Shown here one piece after another: positions 15,885 to 24,803 of a DNA stretch of 64,000 nucleotides. Origin of the DNA: Paenibacillus_AP thailandensis (GTDB lineage: Bacteria > Bacillota > Bacilli > Paenibacillales > Paenibacillaceae); assembly GCF_042685365.1 (NCBI RefSeq), contig NZ_JBHUMY010000001.1, positions 558,001 to 622,000 on the forward strand, read 5' to 3'. The notes under the pieces are model-generated. The model did no database searches. It was given only the letters and a program-made list of their open reading frames with translations, and was not told the DNA's origin. The translations under genes and the position numbers were made by a program. Within the stretch, counting starts at the first letter, position 1; every line of letters starts with the position of its first letter.

Positions 15885-17021
15885 TTAATTTTGCATAATA
15901 AAATCTTTCTCAACCGTGTCGCTTTCGCTGAACACTTTCAAAATTTCGTACTTCGTATTGCGCTGCGCCGGCGTCTTGCCCGCCGCCCGAATAATATCGA
16001 GCGTGGAGCTAATGTTCACCTTGTGCGTCGTACCTGCGGCCGATACGACGTTCTCCTCGATCATCGTGCTGCCGAAATCGTTGCAGCCGTAATGAAGCGA
16101 CAGCTTGCCGATTTCCGGTCCCATCGTCACCCAGGACGATTGGAAATTGTCGATATTGTCCAGCATGATGCGGCTGATCGCCACCATCTTCAAATATTCT
16201 TCCGGCTTCGATTTCTCGCGCTTCATGTTCGTGTTGTCCGGCTGGAACGGCCAGCAGATGAACGCCAGGAAACCTTTCGAATCGTAGCCGTTCGCGATGC
16301 ATTCGTCCTGCGCGTCCCGAATGCGCAGCAAATGCAGCGCCCGCTCCTCCATCGACTCCCCGAAGCCGTACACCATCGTCGCCGTCGTGTTCATGCCGAG
16401 CTTGTGGGCCGTCTTCATCACGTCCATCCAATCGGTCCACGAGCCCTTCAGACGGCTGATTTTTCTCCGCGTCCGGTCGTCCAATATTTCCGCTCCGCCT
16501 CCCGGCAGCGAATCAAGCCCCGCTTCGTGAAGCTGCCGAACGACCTCTTCAAGCGACAGCCCGTTCGACACATCCTTCATCTTCTGGATTTCGGCCGGCG
16601 AAAACGAGTGCATCGTAATGTCCGGAAAATGCCGTTTAATTTCGCGCAGTACATCCAAATAATAGGTGAAAGGCAGGTCGGGATTCGTGCCGCCTTGCAT
16701 CAATATTTCCGTACCGCCGACGTCGACGGTTTCCTGAATTTTTTTCAAAATCGTTTCGTTTGGCAAGACGTAGCCTTCATCGGAGCCTGGCCTGCGGTAA
16801 AAGGCGCAAAACCTGCAGTACACGTCGCATATGTTCGTATAGTTAATGTTGCGGCCGACGACAAATGTCGTCACCGGCTCCGGATGGCGCCGGAGCATCA
16901 GCTCGTTGGCGACTTTTCCCATTTTTTCGATTTCGTCGGACTCCAGAAGCTGTATGCATTCCTCCAGCGATATGCGTTCGCCTTGCAGCGCTTTGTCTAG
17001 AATTGAATCGATTTGCGGCAT
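15885..17021 (-). CDS. mqnC: Cyclic dehypoxanthinyl futalosine synthase (radical SAM)
   Basis: 378 residues from ATG 17021, preceded by GGGGAGG. The radical-SAM cluster motif CDVYCRFC gives C65, C69 and C72, followed by the family motifs GGTNPDLP, MHSFSPAEI, PGGGAEI and GFLAFICWPFQPDNT. MqnC cyclises dehypoxanthine futalosine in the futalosine route to menaquinone, the quinone that would serve the sdh and ndh enzymes encoded in this window. No other mqn gene is adjacent. A short decayed copy of part of this gene sits about 6 kb away at the end of allB. Flanked by its own terminator. Confidence 0.95.
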   Translation of the reverse strand: MPQIDSILDKALQGERISLEECIQLLESDEIEKMGKVANELMLRRHPEPVTTFVVGRNINYTNICDVYCRFCAFYRRPGSDEGYVLPNETILKKIQETVDVGGTEILMQGGTNPDLPFTYYLDVLREIKRHFPDITMHSFSPAEIQKMKDVSNGLSLEEVVRQLHEAGLDSLPGGGAEILDDRTRRKISRLKGSWTDWMDVMKTAHKLGMNTTATMVYGFGESMEERALHLLRIRDAQDECIANGYDSKGFLAFICWPFQPDNTNMKREKSKPEEYLKMVAISRIMLDNIDNFQSSWVTMGPEIGKLSLHYGCNDFGSTMIEENVVSAAGTTHKVNISSTLDIIRAAGKTPAQRNTKYEILKVFSESDTVEKDFIMQN

Positions 17022-17217
17022 TTTAAAAATTCCTCCCCTGCCCATAACTAAAGCCTTCTCATAAGCAGAAACGACTTGAATAGAGCGTAGCTGATAAATC
17101 CTTATGTTTACAACAATCGTAACATACTTTCCGCTCCCGTGCTAGAAGAGGGCAATTTCCGTCGTGTACAGAAGAGCTGAGGCAAGCGCGAAATCCCGGC
17201 GGATAAGCACGCGACCG

Positions 17218-17254
17218 CAAAAAAAGTTCCCGGCCGCAGTGTGGCCGGGAGCTT
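17218..17254 (-). terminator. Terminator after the met operon
   Basis: Minus strand: a stem of about eleven pairs (AAGCTCCCGGCC against GGCCGGGAACT, 17225-17235 and 17243-17254) followed by a run of seven T. It closes metA-metI-metC. Confidence 0.9.
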
Positions 17255-17275
17255 CAAAAATCCGCTATATGCGGG

Positions 17276-18442
17276 TCACCCGCGCAGCGCTTGTTCCAAA
17301 TCTTCCATCAGATCCTCGATGTCCTCGAGGCCGACGGAATAGCGGACGAGGCCGTCCGTAATGCCGCGCTCGAGCCGGACTTCCTTCGGCATTGCGGCAT
17401 GCGACATCATGGCCGGATAAGACAGGATGCTTTCCACCGCGCCGAGGCTGACGGCGACAAGCGGCAGCTTCACTTTGTTCAGCAGCCTCTTGGCCCGCTC
17501 GCCGCTGCCGACGTCGAACGATACGACCGCGCCGTACCCGGAAGATTGGCGCTCATGGATCGCCCGGCCGGGATGATCCGGCAAGCCCGGATAATAGACG
17601 CGCTCAACCTCCGGATGGCGGCTCAGCCAATCGGCCAGCTTGCGGGCGCTGCGTTCGCTATGCTCCATACGGGCCTGCAGCGTCTTCATGCCGCGCATGA
17701 GCAGCCACGACTCCTGCGGCGCAAGAACGGTGCCGAGACCGTTCTGCAGCTGCTTCAGCCGCCGGCCGGTGTCTTCGTCGGCGGCGACGGCCAGCCCGGC
17801 CAGCACGTCGCTATGCCCGCCGAGAAACTTCGTTGCGCTGTGAAGCACGACATCGACGCCAAGCTCGATCGGCCGTTGATGATACGGCGTCATGAACGTG
17901 TTGTCGAGCATCGTGAGCAGGCCGTTCCCCTTCGCCCACGCCGTCACTTCGGCAATATCCGTAATTTTAAGCGTCGGATTGGAAGGCGTCTCCATAAATA
18001 CGGCTTTCGTATTCGGCTTAAGCGCCGCTTTCACTTGTTCGATATCGGTCATGTCGACGAATGTCGTCTCGATATTCATCCGCGACAAGATCGTCGTTAG
18101 AAGGCGGTATGTACCGCCGTATACGTCTTCGGTCACAATGACGTGATCGCCGGCCGACAGCAGCATGAACGCCGTCGATATCGCCGCCATGCCGGAGGCA
18201 AACGCGAAGCCGCGATGGCCGCCTTCCAGCAGCGCGATATATTGCTCCAGCGCTTCGCGGGTCGGATTGCCCGAACGGCTGTAATCGAATTCGGGCGGGT
18301 TGTGTATATCGTGATGATGGAACGTCGAAGCCTGGATAATCGGCGTGCTGGATGCGCCGGACGTTTCGTCGATCGCGCCCGCGAAATGCAGCAGCTTGGT
18401 CGCAAATCGGCGGTTGTCTTCGTTGCCGGTCATTTCGCTCAT
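17276..18442 (-). CDS. metC: Cystathionine beta-lyase
   Basis: 388-residue PLP enzyme of the Cys/Met-metabolism family. The PLP lysine is in HSATKFLGGH; other family marks are DYSRSGNPTR, FASGMAAIS, DVYGGTYR and ETPSNPTL. It splits cystathionine to homocysteine, pyruvate and ammonia. MetC is assigned rather than another subfamily because the adjacent paralogue has the MetI features and the pair forms the known metI-metC order. It starts three bases after metI, using the GAGGAGG inside the metI end, so translation is coupled. Controlled by the S-box in front of metA. Confidence 0.88.
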   Translation of the reverse strand: MSEMTGNEDNRRFATKLLHFAGAIDETSGASSTPIIQASTFHHHDIHNPPEFDYSRSGNPTREALEQYIALLEGGHRGFAFASGMAAISTAFMLLSAGDHVIVTEDVYGGTYRLLTTILSRMNIETTFVDMTDIEQVKAALKPNTKAVFMETPSNPTLKITDIAEVTAWAKGNGLLTMLDNTFMTPYHQRPIELGVDVVLHSATKFLGGHSDVLAGLAVAADEDTGRRLKQLQNGLGTVLAPQESWLLMRGMKTLQARMEHSERSARKLADWLSRHPEVERVYYPGLPDHPGRAIHERQSSGYGAVVSFDVGSGERAKRLLNKVKLPLVAVSLGAVESILSYPAMMSHAAMPKEVRLERGITDGLVRYSVGLEDIEDLMEDLEQALRG

Positions 18443-18445
18443 CGG

Positions 18446-19606
18446 TTACGCCTCCTCGACTGCCCGTTTCGCGGCCGCAAGCGCCTGCTCCAGATCGGCG
18501 ATCAGGTCGTCGGCATGCTCGATGCCTACCGAGAATCGGAGCAGACGGTCGTCCACGCCGATCGCGCGCCGGATTTCTTCCGGAATGTCGGCATGCGTCT
18601 GTACCGACGGATACGTCATCAAGGACTCGACGCCGCCGAGGCTTTCCGCGAACGAAATCAGCTTAATGCTGGACAAGATATGCTCCACATAGCGGGCATC
18701 CTTCAGCCGGAACGAGAAGATGCCGGTGTTGCCCGAAGACTGGCGGTTCTGAATGTCATGCCCCGGATGATGCGGCAGCGCCGGATAATACACGTGTTCG
18801 ACGGCCGGATGGGCCAGCAAATATTCGGCGATTCTCGTCGCGTTGTATTGATGGCGCTCCATCCGCAGCGCCAGCGTCTTCATGCCGCGCATGAGCAGCC
18901 AGCTGTCCTGCGGTCCAAGCACGGCGCCGATGGAATTGTGCAGAAACGCCATCTGCTGCGACAACTCCTGGCCTTTCGTTACGATGAGACCGGCCAGGAC
19001 GTCGTTATGTCCGCCCAAATATTTCGTTGCGCTATGAATAACGATGTCGGCGCCAAGCTCGAGCGGCCGCTGGAAGAACGGCGTCAGCAGCGTGTTGTCC
19101 ACGATCGTCAGCAGTCCTTTCGATTTCGCCCAAGCCGCGACGCGTTCGATATCGGTAATCATCATAAGCGGATTGGTCGGCGTTTCGATCAATACCGCTT
19201 TCGTATTCGGTCTACACAGCTCCGACATGGCGTCGATGTCGTTCGTATCGACGTAAGAAGCCGTTACGCCGAAGCGGCTCATAATTTTCTCCAGCAGCCG
19301 GTACGTGCCGCCGTACAGATCAAGCGATACGATCAAATGATCGCCTTGGCTGAAGTAGGCGAAAATCGTTTGCAGCGCGGCCATGCCGGAGCTGCAGGCG
19401 AACGCAGCGTCGCCGGATTCAAGCGAAGCGGCCGCTTCCTCCAGCACGGAGCGGGTCGGGCTTTTGGTGCGGGCGTAGTCAAAGCCGGTGCTTTGCCCGA
19501 GCTTCGGATGACGGAATGCCGTAGATTGATAGACCGGGAAGCTGACCGCTCCGGTCACGGGCTCGTTAACCGAGCCGATTTGCGCCAATTTGCTTTCGAT
19601 TCTCAT
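18446..19606 (-). CDS. metI: Cystathionine gamma-synthase / O-acetylhomoserine thiolyase
   Basis: 386-residue PLP enzyme, paralogous to the next gene (PLP lysine in HSATKYLGGH; DYARTKSPTR; CSSGMAALQ; ETPTNPLM). In Bacillales MetI joins O-acetylhomoserine to cysteine (cystathionine) or to sulfide (homocysteine). That matches the upstream metA product, O-acetylhomoserine. Gap to metA is 26 bases with GGGAG as ribosome-binding site. The precise acceptor specificity cannot be read from sequence. Confidence 0.88.
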   Translation of the reverse strand: MRIESKLAQIGSVNEPVTGAVSFPVYQSTAFRHPKLGQSTGFDYARTKSPTRSVLEEAAASLESGDAAFACSSGMAALQTIFAYFSQGDHLIVSLDLYGGTYRLLEKIMSRFGVTASYVDTNDIDAMSELCRPNTKAVLIETPTNPLMMITDIERVAAWAKSKGLLTIVDNTLLTPFFQRPLELGADIVIHSATKYLGGHNDVLAGLIVTKGQELSQQMAFLHNSIGAVLGPQDSWLLMRGMKTLALRMERHQYNATRIAEYLLAHPAVEHVYYPALPHHPGHDIQNRQSSGNTGIFSFRLKDARYVEHILSSIKLISFAESLGGVESLMTYPSVQTHADIPEEIRRAIGVDDRLLRFSVGIEHADDLIADLEQALAAAKRAVEEA

Positions 19607-19632
19607 ACTTAGACGACTCCCTTATCCGAATT

Positions 19633-20550
19633 TTAAATGCCGGCGCCAAGTTCATACGGCGTTTGCTGATAGACGTAATAGTTCAGCCAGTTGGAAAACA
19701 ACAAGTTCGCATGGGCGCGCCACGTCGAACGCGGCGTTAGCTCGGGATTATCGCCCGGGAAATAATTTTTCGGCAGCTGGATATGGAGCCCCTTCGCCTT
19801 ATCCCGATCATATTCGTACTTTAACGACAACGGATCGTACTCCGAATGGCCGGTGACGAATATTTGCTTGCCGTCGCGCGTGGCGACGATATAAATGCCG
19901 GATTCCTCGGACGCCGACAGTATTTCCAGCTCCTCGTTCGCTTCGATATCTTCGCGGCGCACTTCCGTATGACGGGATTGCGGCACGTAGAACAGCTCGT
20001 CGAAACCGCGCAGCAGCTGAACGTTTTGTTTCTCGACGGTATGCGGGAACACGCCGAAAATCTTCTCGTCGAGATTATATTTCGGTATGCCGAAATGATG
20101 GTACAGCCCCGCTTGGGAAGCCCAACAAATATGGAACGTGGACGTAACGTGCCGTTTGCTCCAGTCCATAATTTCCTGAAGCTCCTCCCAATAATCGACT
20201 TGCTCGAAAGGCAGCTGCTCCACCGGGGCGCCCGTGATGATCATGCCGTCGAAATATTCGTTTTTCACGTCCTCGAACGTCTTATAGAACGTTTCCAAAT
20301 GCTCGGAAGGCGTATTTTTCGATACGTGCGTCCGAGGATGCAGCAAGACGAATTCGACCTGCAGCGCCGTATTGCCGATAAGGCGAAGCAGCTGGGTTTC
20401 CGTCGTTTCCTTCGTTGGCATCAGATTCAAAATCGCGATCCGCAGCGGGCGAATATCCTGATGAAAAGCGACGGTTTCGTCCATGACGAAAATGTTCTCG
20501 TTTGTTAACACTTCTTTGGCCGGCAAGTTGTCCGGAATTTTTAATGGCAT
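19633..20550 (-). CDS. metA: Homoserine O-acetyltransferase (MetA type)
   Basis: 305 residues from ATG 20550, with GGGAG upstream (a GTG three codons earlier is less likely). The catalytic triad is readable: Cys142 in HICWASQAGL, His235 and Glu237 in FVTGHSEYDP. Glu111 (GAPVEQLP) is the residue that, in the Bacillus cereus enzyme, selects acetyl-CoA over succinyl-CoA, so this MetA should make O-acetylhomoserine. It opens the methionine operon metA-metI-metC and lies directly behind the SAM riboswitch. Confidence 0.94.
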   Translation of the reverse strand: MPLKIPDNLPAKEVLTNENIFVMDETVAFHQDIRPLRIAILNLMPTKETTETQLLRLIGNTALQVEFVLLHPRTHVSKNTPSEHLETFYKTFEDVKNEYFDGMIITGAPVEQLPFEQVDYWEELQEIMDWSKRHVTSTFHICWASQAGLYHHFGIPKYNLDEKIFGVFPHTVEKQNVQLLRGFDELFYVPQSRHTEVRREDIEANEELEILSASEESGIYIVATRDGKQIFVTGHSEYDPLSLKYEYDRDKAKGLHIQLPKNYFPGDNPELTPRSTWRAHANLLFSNWLNYYVYQQTPYELGAGI

Positions 20551-20619
20551 GGCTGACACTCCCTATACCGAATATGGTGAAAAGCTTCTGCGATGTCTTC
20601 GACGATGAGCGGCGGCCTA

Positions 20620-20780
20620 AAATAAAAGGCCCTTTCCCGCAGAGAGAAAAGGCCGTATTTACATACCGTTTGCCTCTCTCATCTCTCAGAAACGCTTGTT
20701 TCCGCAAGAATTAGCACCGTGCATGTTCATGCCGGTTGCCGGGCTTCATCGGGCCAGTCCCTCCGCCTGCTCTTGATAAG
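20620..20780 (-). promoter_or_regulatory. SAM-I (S-box) riboswitch and terminator before metA
   Basis: Minus strand from 20780 shows the S-box core in order: CTTATCAAGAGC, GGAGGGACTGGCCC, GATGAAGCCCGGCAACC, GGTGCTAATTC and GAGAGATGAGAGAGGC. The expression platform is a terminator, GGCCTTTTC against GAAAGGGCC (about 20624-20654), with TTTTATTTT. High SAM should end transcription before metA. Confidence 0.97.
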
Positions 20781-20915
20781 AAAAGTATTGGTTATTCAAT
20801 TGATGACCGAATGCAAAAATAAAGCTGTTAGACATATGCCTAACCATACTTTAATGGATTCCGCCGCCGCCGTCAAGATGGGAAAAGCAGAGCCGGAGCC
20901 GTCTTTAATTTTGTC

Positions 20916-20945
20916 TTGAATGTAAAGCTGGCCCGGGAGTATACT
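20916..20945 (+). promoter_or_regulatory. Promoter of the 48-residue ORF
   Basis: TTGAAT (20916-20921), an 18-base spacer and TATACT (20940-20945), pointing to the small gene at 21004 and possibly to corA. Confidence 0.6.
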
Positions 20946-21003
20946 AGACAAGAATTGCGGTATGAGGCTTTATTCAATTCGACAAGCAAAGGAGTGGAAC
21001 ACG

Positions 21004-21150
21004 ATGGAAGGCGACAAACCTAAGCCCCAAAGCCAGAACGTTTCGGCCAGCTCCGACCAGGAGCTTATTCGAATATGCATGCTGCCGGGCTGCGACAACC
21101 CGGTGCCGTCGCTTTTATCGCTGGCGTCCATTCCGCTCCTTGCGGAATAA
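21004..21150 (+). CDS. Small hypothetical protein (48 residues)
   Basis: ATG 21004 follows AAAGGAGTGG and a clear promoter, so expression is likely. The product is hydrophilic and Gln/Ser-rich at first (MEGDKPKPQSQ), then has ICMLPGCDNPVPS with two cysteines and a hydrophobic tail (LLSLASIPLLAE). I do not recognise it. It ends 89 bases before corA, with no terminator I can be sure of, so the two may be co-transcribed. A short secreted or membrane-tethered peptide is conceivable; nothing more can be said. Confidence 0.5.
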   Translation: MEGDKPKPQSQNVSASSDQELIRICMLPGCDNPVPSLLSLASIPLLAE

Positions 21151-21239
21151 TCCGGACGCATCGGTAAACGGCCGACCGGCATCCTTTTGTTCCGTCCGGC
21201 AGCTTCTTTGCCTTATGGAATGAAAGGAAGTGTTAACCG

Positions 21240-22175
21240 ATGAAAATCCGTCATGTAAACAACGGCGTATTCACTTTGATCGACGACATTGATACAACGC
21301 TTGTCCCGGCACCGGAAGGGTTCTATTGGATCGACGCCGATGTCGACGACCTTGCGCTGCTCCAGCCTCTGTTCAATCTGCACGACCTGGCGGTGGAAGA
21401 CTGCCTGAACGAAGAAGAGCAGCGGCCGAAGCTTGAAATTTACGAAGGCCATTATTTTATTGTCGTAAACAGCATCCGCTTTGACGACGAAGAAATTTTT
21501 CTTCGCGCGCTGAACATTTTTCTCGGACGCCATTATATCATTACCGTTACCAGACAAAAGATTAACGAGCTGCGTACGCTCAAGCCCATTCTATGGGAGC
21601 AGGAAGTGAGCCGGCCCGATTATTTCCTTTATTATCTGATCGACCTTGTCGTCGATAACTATTTTATCGTCGGCGACCGGATCGACGACCGCATCGAACA
21701 GCTGGAAGAACACATTCTGATGCATACGAAAAAATCGCACTTGAACGAAATTATCGGTCTGCGCGGCGAAATCTTGTGGCTCCGCAAAATGCTCGGGCCG
21801 CAGCGCGACGTGATCGGGGCGCTCAACAAAAAAGAACTGCGGTTAATTGACGACCAGCTACAGAAGTATTTCGGCGATATTTACGAAAATGCCGTTAAAA
21901 TATCCGAAACGTTCGATACGTACCGCGATTTGATGGGCAACTTGCGCGAAGCGTACCAGTCCAGCATTTCCGCCCGGGCGAACGAAATTATGCGCGTATT
22001 TACCGCGATAACGACGATTTTCATGCCGCTCACGTTCATTACCGGCATTTACGGCATGAACTTCGATTATATACCCGGCATGCATTCCCGGGGCGGCTCG
22101 CTCTTGCTGCTCGGTTTTATGTTTTTGCTCGGCCTCGGGATGTTTTATATTTTCCGCAAAAAAGATTGGCTATGA
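21240..22175 (+). CDS. corA: CorA-type magnesium/divalent cation channel
   Basis: 311 residues. A long cytoplasmic alpha/beta domain (about 1-245) leads into two C-terminal transmembrane helices with the diagnostic GMN motif (GIYGMNFDY) at the end of the first and a positively charged tail (FRKKDWL). CorA proteins form homopentameric channels for Mg2+ and sometimes Co2+ or Ni2+. AAAGGAAG precedes the start. No M-box riboswitch is visible upstream. A terminator follows. Confidence 0.95.
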   Translation: MKIRHVNNGVFTLIDDIDTTLVPAPEGFYWIDADVDDLALLQPLFNLHDLAVEDCLNEEEQRPKLEIYEGHYFIVVNSIRFDDEEIFLRALNIFLGRHYIITVTRQKINELRTLKPILWEQEVSRPDYFLYYLIDLVVDNYFIVGDRIDDRIEQLEEHILMHTKKSHLNEIIGLRGEILWLRKMLGPQRDVIGALNKKELRLIDDQLQKYFGDIYENAVKISETFDTYRDLMGNLREAYQSSISARANEIMRVFTAITTIFMPLTFITGIYGMNFDYIPGMHSRGGSLLLLGFMFLLGLGMFYIFRKKDWL

Positions 22176-22193
22176 ACCGCTTTGTTACACGAA

Positions 22194-22231
22194 ACGCGCA
22201 GAGCTCCGGCATCCGGAACCGCGCGTTTTTT
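22194..22231 (+). terminator. Terminator after corA
   Basis: ACGCGC (22194-22199) pairs with GCGCGT (22221-22226), with an inner TCCGG/CCGGA hairpin, followed by six T. Confidence 0.75.
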
Positions 22232-22269
22232 GCTTGCGAATAAAGCTGATATCGTTTACATTTCCGCTT

Positions 22270-22322
22270 TTGCCGTATCGGCTTGCTTCCTATATAATAG
22301 ATAATGCCGCTGATTTAGCGGC
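22270..22322 (+). promoter_or_regulatory. Promoter and hairpin upstream of the LysR gene
   Basis: TTGCCG (22270-22275), a 17-base spacer and TATAAT (22293-22298). The predicted transcript starts with a perfect 7-base inverted repeat, TGCCGCT/AGCGGCA (about 22304-22322), immediately before the ribosome-binding site; it could be an operator or a translation-modulating hairpin. Confidence 0.65.
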
Positions 22323-22337
22323 AAAGGGGGGATGAAT

Positions 22338-23240
22338 ATGAATATAAGCCAGCTGGAAACGCTCCTCACCATTTCCAAAACGATGAGCTTTCGCAAAGCG
22401 GGAGAATTGCTCAATCTGACCCAGCCTGCCGTATCGGCGCAAATTAAAAGTCTTGAAGACGAATTCAAGACGATCCTGATCGACCGCAATCAGCCGGTGA
22501 CGCTGACCGACAACGGAAAAGTATTTCTTGAGCATGCGGAGAAAATATTAGCGATTGTAGAAGAGCTGAAGCAGCGGCTCGACGACATGAACCAAACGCC
22601 GCAAGGCCATATTTTGCTAGGCACGACCTCATCCATAGCGATTCAAATTTTGCCGCGGGTATTGTCTTATTTCCAGAACCAGTTTCCGCTGATCAAAACG
22701 ACCATCCACTCCATGCCGTCCGTCCAGGTCATGTCCAGCGTCGAGAATGGCACCGTAGATATTGGCATAACCTATCTTACGGAAAAAACGCCCGGCGTCG
22801 ATTCGTCCATTTTGTATTACGACTCGTTTGTGCTTGTCGTTTCTCCTCATCACCCGATGAGCGCCCTCAATATGACGACCGTGGAGTCGCTCAAGGACAC
22901 TCCGCTTATTATGCTTGCGCCGGATACGCTCGGCCGGCGGTTCGTCGACTCCATCTTCCGCAAAAACAATGTCGAACCGAATATCGTCATGGAGCTGTCG
23001 AGCAGCGAAGAAGTGAAACGGATGGTCGAAATCAATCTTGGCGCAGCCGTCGTATCCAAGCTGTCGATCGCTAACGAGCTGCGGCTCGGAACGCTCAAAA
23101 TCATTAAAGTGAACGAATTCGAAATCGCTCATCCCGTCGGCGTCGTGTACAAATCGGGACGGTATTTGAACACCGCCATGCAGCAGTTTCTAAACGACTT
23201 GAAAGGGATGCCCGAGCATCATTTTATAAGCAGCGAATAA
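22338..23240 (+). CDS. LysR-family transcriptional regulator
   Basis: About 300 residues. The N-terminal helix-turn-helix (FRKAGELLNLTQPAVSAQIKSLE region, about 15-40) and the C-terminal substrate-binding fold (HILLGTTSSIAIQILPRVL, NGTVDIGITYL, SSEEVKRMVEINLGAAVVS) are standard. ATG 22332 abuts the GGGGGG site, so ATG 22338 (6-base spacing) is preferred. It resembles CysL/YwfK-type regulators, but neighbours (corA upstream, PHP phosphatase downstream) do not reveal the target. Ligand unknown. Confidence 0.87.
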   Translation: MNISQLETLLTISKTMSFRKAGELLNLTQPAVSAQIKSLEDEFKTILIDRNQPVTLTDNGKVFLEHAEKILAIVEELKQRLDDMNQTPQGHILLGTTSSIAIQILPRVLSYFQNQFPLIKTTIHSMPSVQVMSSVENGTVDIGITYLTEKTPGVDSSILYYDSFVLVVSPHHPMSALNMTTVESLKDTPLIMLAPDTLGRRFVDSIFRKNNVEPNIVMELSSSEEVKRMVEINLGAAVVSKLSIANELRLGTLKIIKVNEFEIAHPVGVVYKSGRYLNTAMQQFLNDLKGMPEHHFISSE

Positions 23241-23319
23241 TCGCTTCGCAGCAGGCTTTTTGTTCGAATCCCGATCCTTCGGGATATATTCGCAGAAACC
23301 TTTTGAAAGGGGACTTATG

Positions 23320-24129
23320 ATGAAATTCGATCTTCATACCCATCACGAGCGGTGCGGACACGCGGACGGCACGATCGAAGACTACATAAAGGCGGGGATC
23401 GACGCCGGCCTGCAGGTTATCGGCATTTCGGACCATTCGCCTTATTTCGGCAGCGAAGAGGATCAGCCCTTCCCGAAAATCGCCATGGCCAAAAGCGCCC
23501 TGCAAGGCTACATCGACGAGGTGCTTCGGCTCAAGGAAAAATATAAAGGGCGCATCGAAGTGCTGCTCGGCATGGAATCCGATTTCTTCCCCGATTATGC
23601 CGAGATATACCGGGATGTATATGCCAAGCAGCCGTTCGATTATTTGATCGGCTCGGTCCATCATGTGCGGGGCATAAGCATCTTCAACAAAAAAAGGTTC
23701 AAAGGGTTGAACGAAGAGGAGCAGCTAAACGAGAAGCGGGAATATTACTCGCTCATCAAGCAATCCGCCTTAAGCCGAATGTTCGATATATTGGCTCATA
23801 TCGACGCCATGAAGGCCTATTACCCCGCTTTCTCGGATATTCCCGCCCACCGGGAAATCGACGATACGCTGCAGACGATTGCGGAATGCGATATTGCGAT
23901 CGAGATCAACACGTCCGGCAAAATGAAGGACGTCGGCGGCTGGTATCCGTCCGACGAGATTTTGGAGCGGGCCTGCCATTTCGGCGTGAAGGTCACCTTC
24001 GGTTCGGATGCGCATGTGCCGAGCCGGGTCGGCGACGAATTCGAGCTCGTCAAGAAACGGCTGAAGGAGATCGGCTTTAAGGATTGGGTCTATTACCGGA
24101 ACCGGAAGAGAGTCGTCGTTCCGCTGTAA
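23320..24129 (+). CDS. PHP-domain histidinol-phosphatase family protein
   Basis: About 270 residues. PHP metal-binding motifs are in order: FDLHTHHERCGHADG at the N-terminus, ISDHSPYF, GMESDFFPDY, GSVHHVRG, LAHIDAMK, INTSGK and FGSDAHVPSRVG. This is the HisK/HolPase pattern, giving histidinol from histidinol phosphate in histidine synthesis. There are no other his genes here, so a different phosphoester substrate is possible. Start at ATG 23320 (or 23317) behind AAAGGGGA. It follows the LysR gene by 80 bases without a clear terminator. Confidence 0.85.
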   Translation: MKFDLHTHHERCGHADGTIEDYIKAGIDAGLQVIGISDHSPYFGSEEDQPFPKIAMAKSALQGYIDEVLRLKEKYKGRIEVLLGMESDFFPDYAEIYRDVYAKQPFDYLIGSVHHVRGISIFNKKRFKGLNEEEQLNEKREYYSLIKQSALSRMFDILAHIDAMKAYYPAFSDIPAHREIDDTLQTIAECDIAIEINTSGKMKDVGGWYPSDEILERACHFGVKVTFGSDAHVPSRVGDEFELVKKRLKEIGFKDWVYYRNRKRVVVPL

Positions 24130-24165
24130 TCGATCCGTCGTCCGCCGAAGCCCCTTATAGAGAAA

Positions 24166-24189
24166 AAAAGAACCGGCGCTCCGGCGCCG
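24166..24189. terminator. GC-rich hairpin after the PHP gene
   Basis: CCGGCGC (24172-24178) pairs with GCGCCGG (24183-24189). The T run lies on the minus-strand side, so as a terminator for the plus-strand gene it is imperfect. Confidence 0.4.
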
Positions 24190-24405
24190 GCTTCGAAAGA
24201 AAGCTCTATAAAAAAAGGGGGTCTTGGCTATTATCATAACCCAGTAATGTTTTGGGACGATAACAGCATTGTTTCATTTATGTAACAAAAACCTCCCTCC
24301 TTTCTTTGGATCGTAAACGGCGCCAACTTATACAACCGGCGAAATATACTTACTTTTCTACAGCGCATATGTTACAATTAGAACATCAGAAACGGGGTGA
24401 TGGGG

Positions 24406-24714
24406 TTGGACTATTCCACAATGTGTCCGAAATATGAAGCCGCATCCGATCTTTTAGGGAAGAAATGGACAGGCCGACTGATACGGGTGTTGCTTGGCGG
24501 CCCTAAGCGGTTCAAGGAGATTAAAGAGCAAATTCCCGAGATGAGCGACAAAATGCTGACGGACCGCATGAAAGAGCTTGAGGCCGAAGGCATTATTAAA
24601 CGCAACGTTTACCCGGAAATGCCGGTTCGCATCGAATATGAGCTTACCCAAAAAGGCAAAGAGCTTCAGCCGGTAATCGAAACGATACAACGTTGGGGCG
24701 AAGCCTGGATGTAA
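24406..24714 (+). CDS. HxlR-family winged-helix regulator
   Basis: 102 residues if read from TTG 24406, which has GGGGTGA five bases upstream and gives the short N-terminus MDYSTMCPKYE usual in this family; an ATG at 24400 is an alternative. HxlR marks: a conserved cysteine in MCPKYE, LLGKKWTGRLIRVLL, FKEIKEQIPEMSDKMLTDRMKELE and the wing IEYELTQKGKEL. Members often sense reactive electrophiles or aldehydes through that cysteine. A TACAAT -10 with a weak TTACTT -35 lies upstream. It stands alone, ended by its own terminator. Confidence 0.88.
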   Translation: MDYSTMCPKYEAASDLLGKKWTGRLIRVLLGGPKRFKEIKEQIPEMSDKMLTDRMKELEAEGIIKRNVYPEMPVRIEYELTQKGKELQPVIETIQRWGEAWM

Positions 24715-24761
24715 AGATCGAAGCCGATTTACTTGAAAGACGGCTTATGTGGTGAAAGCAT

Positions 24762-24801
24762 AGAGATCAAGTTCCTTTACGGAGCTTGGTCTCTTTGTTT
24801 G
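24762..24801 (+). terminator. Terminator after the HxlR gene
   Basis: AGAGATCAAG (24762-24771) pairs with CTTGGTCTCT (24785-24794, one G-U), followed by TTTGTTTG. Confidence 0.8.
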
Positions 24802-24803
24802 TA

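Noticed and set aside
15668..15913. 81-codon minus-strand frame after mqnC
   Set aside because: It includes the mqnC terminator and the mqnC end; composition is Arg/Ser-rich noise.
23268..23286. ATCCCGA/TCGGGAT hairpin between the LysR and PHP genes as a terminator
   Set aside because: Short stem without a T run; co-transcription is at least as likely.
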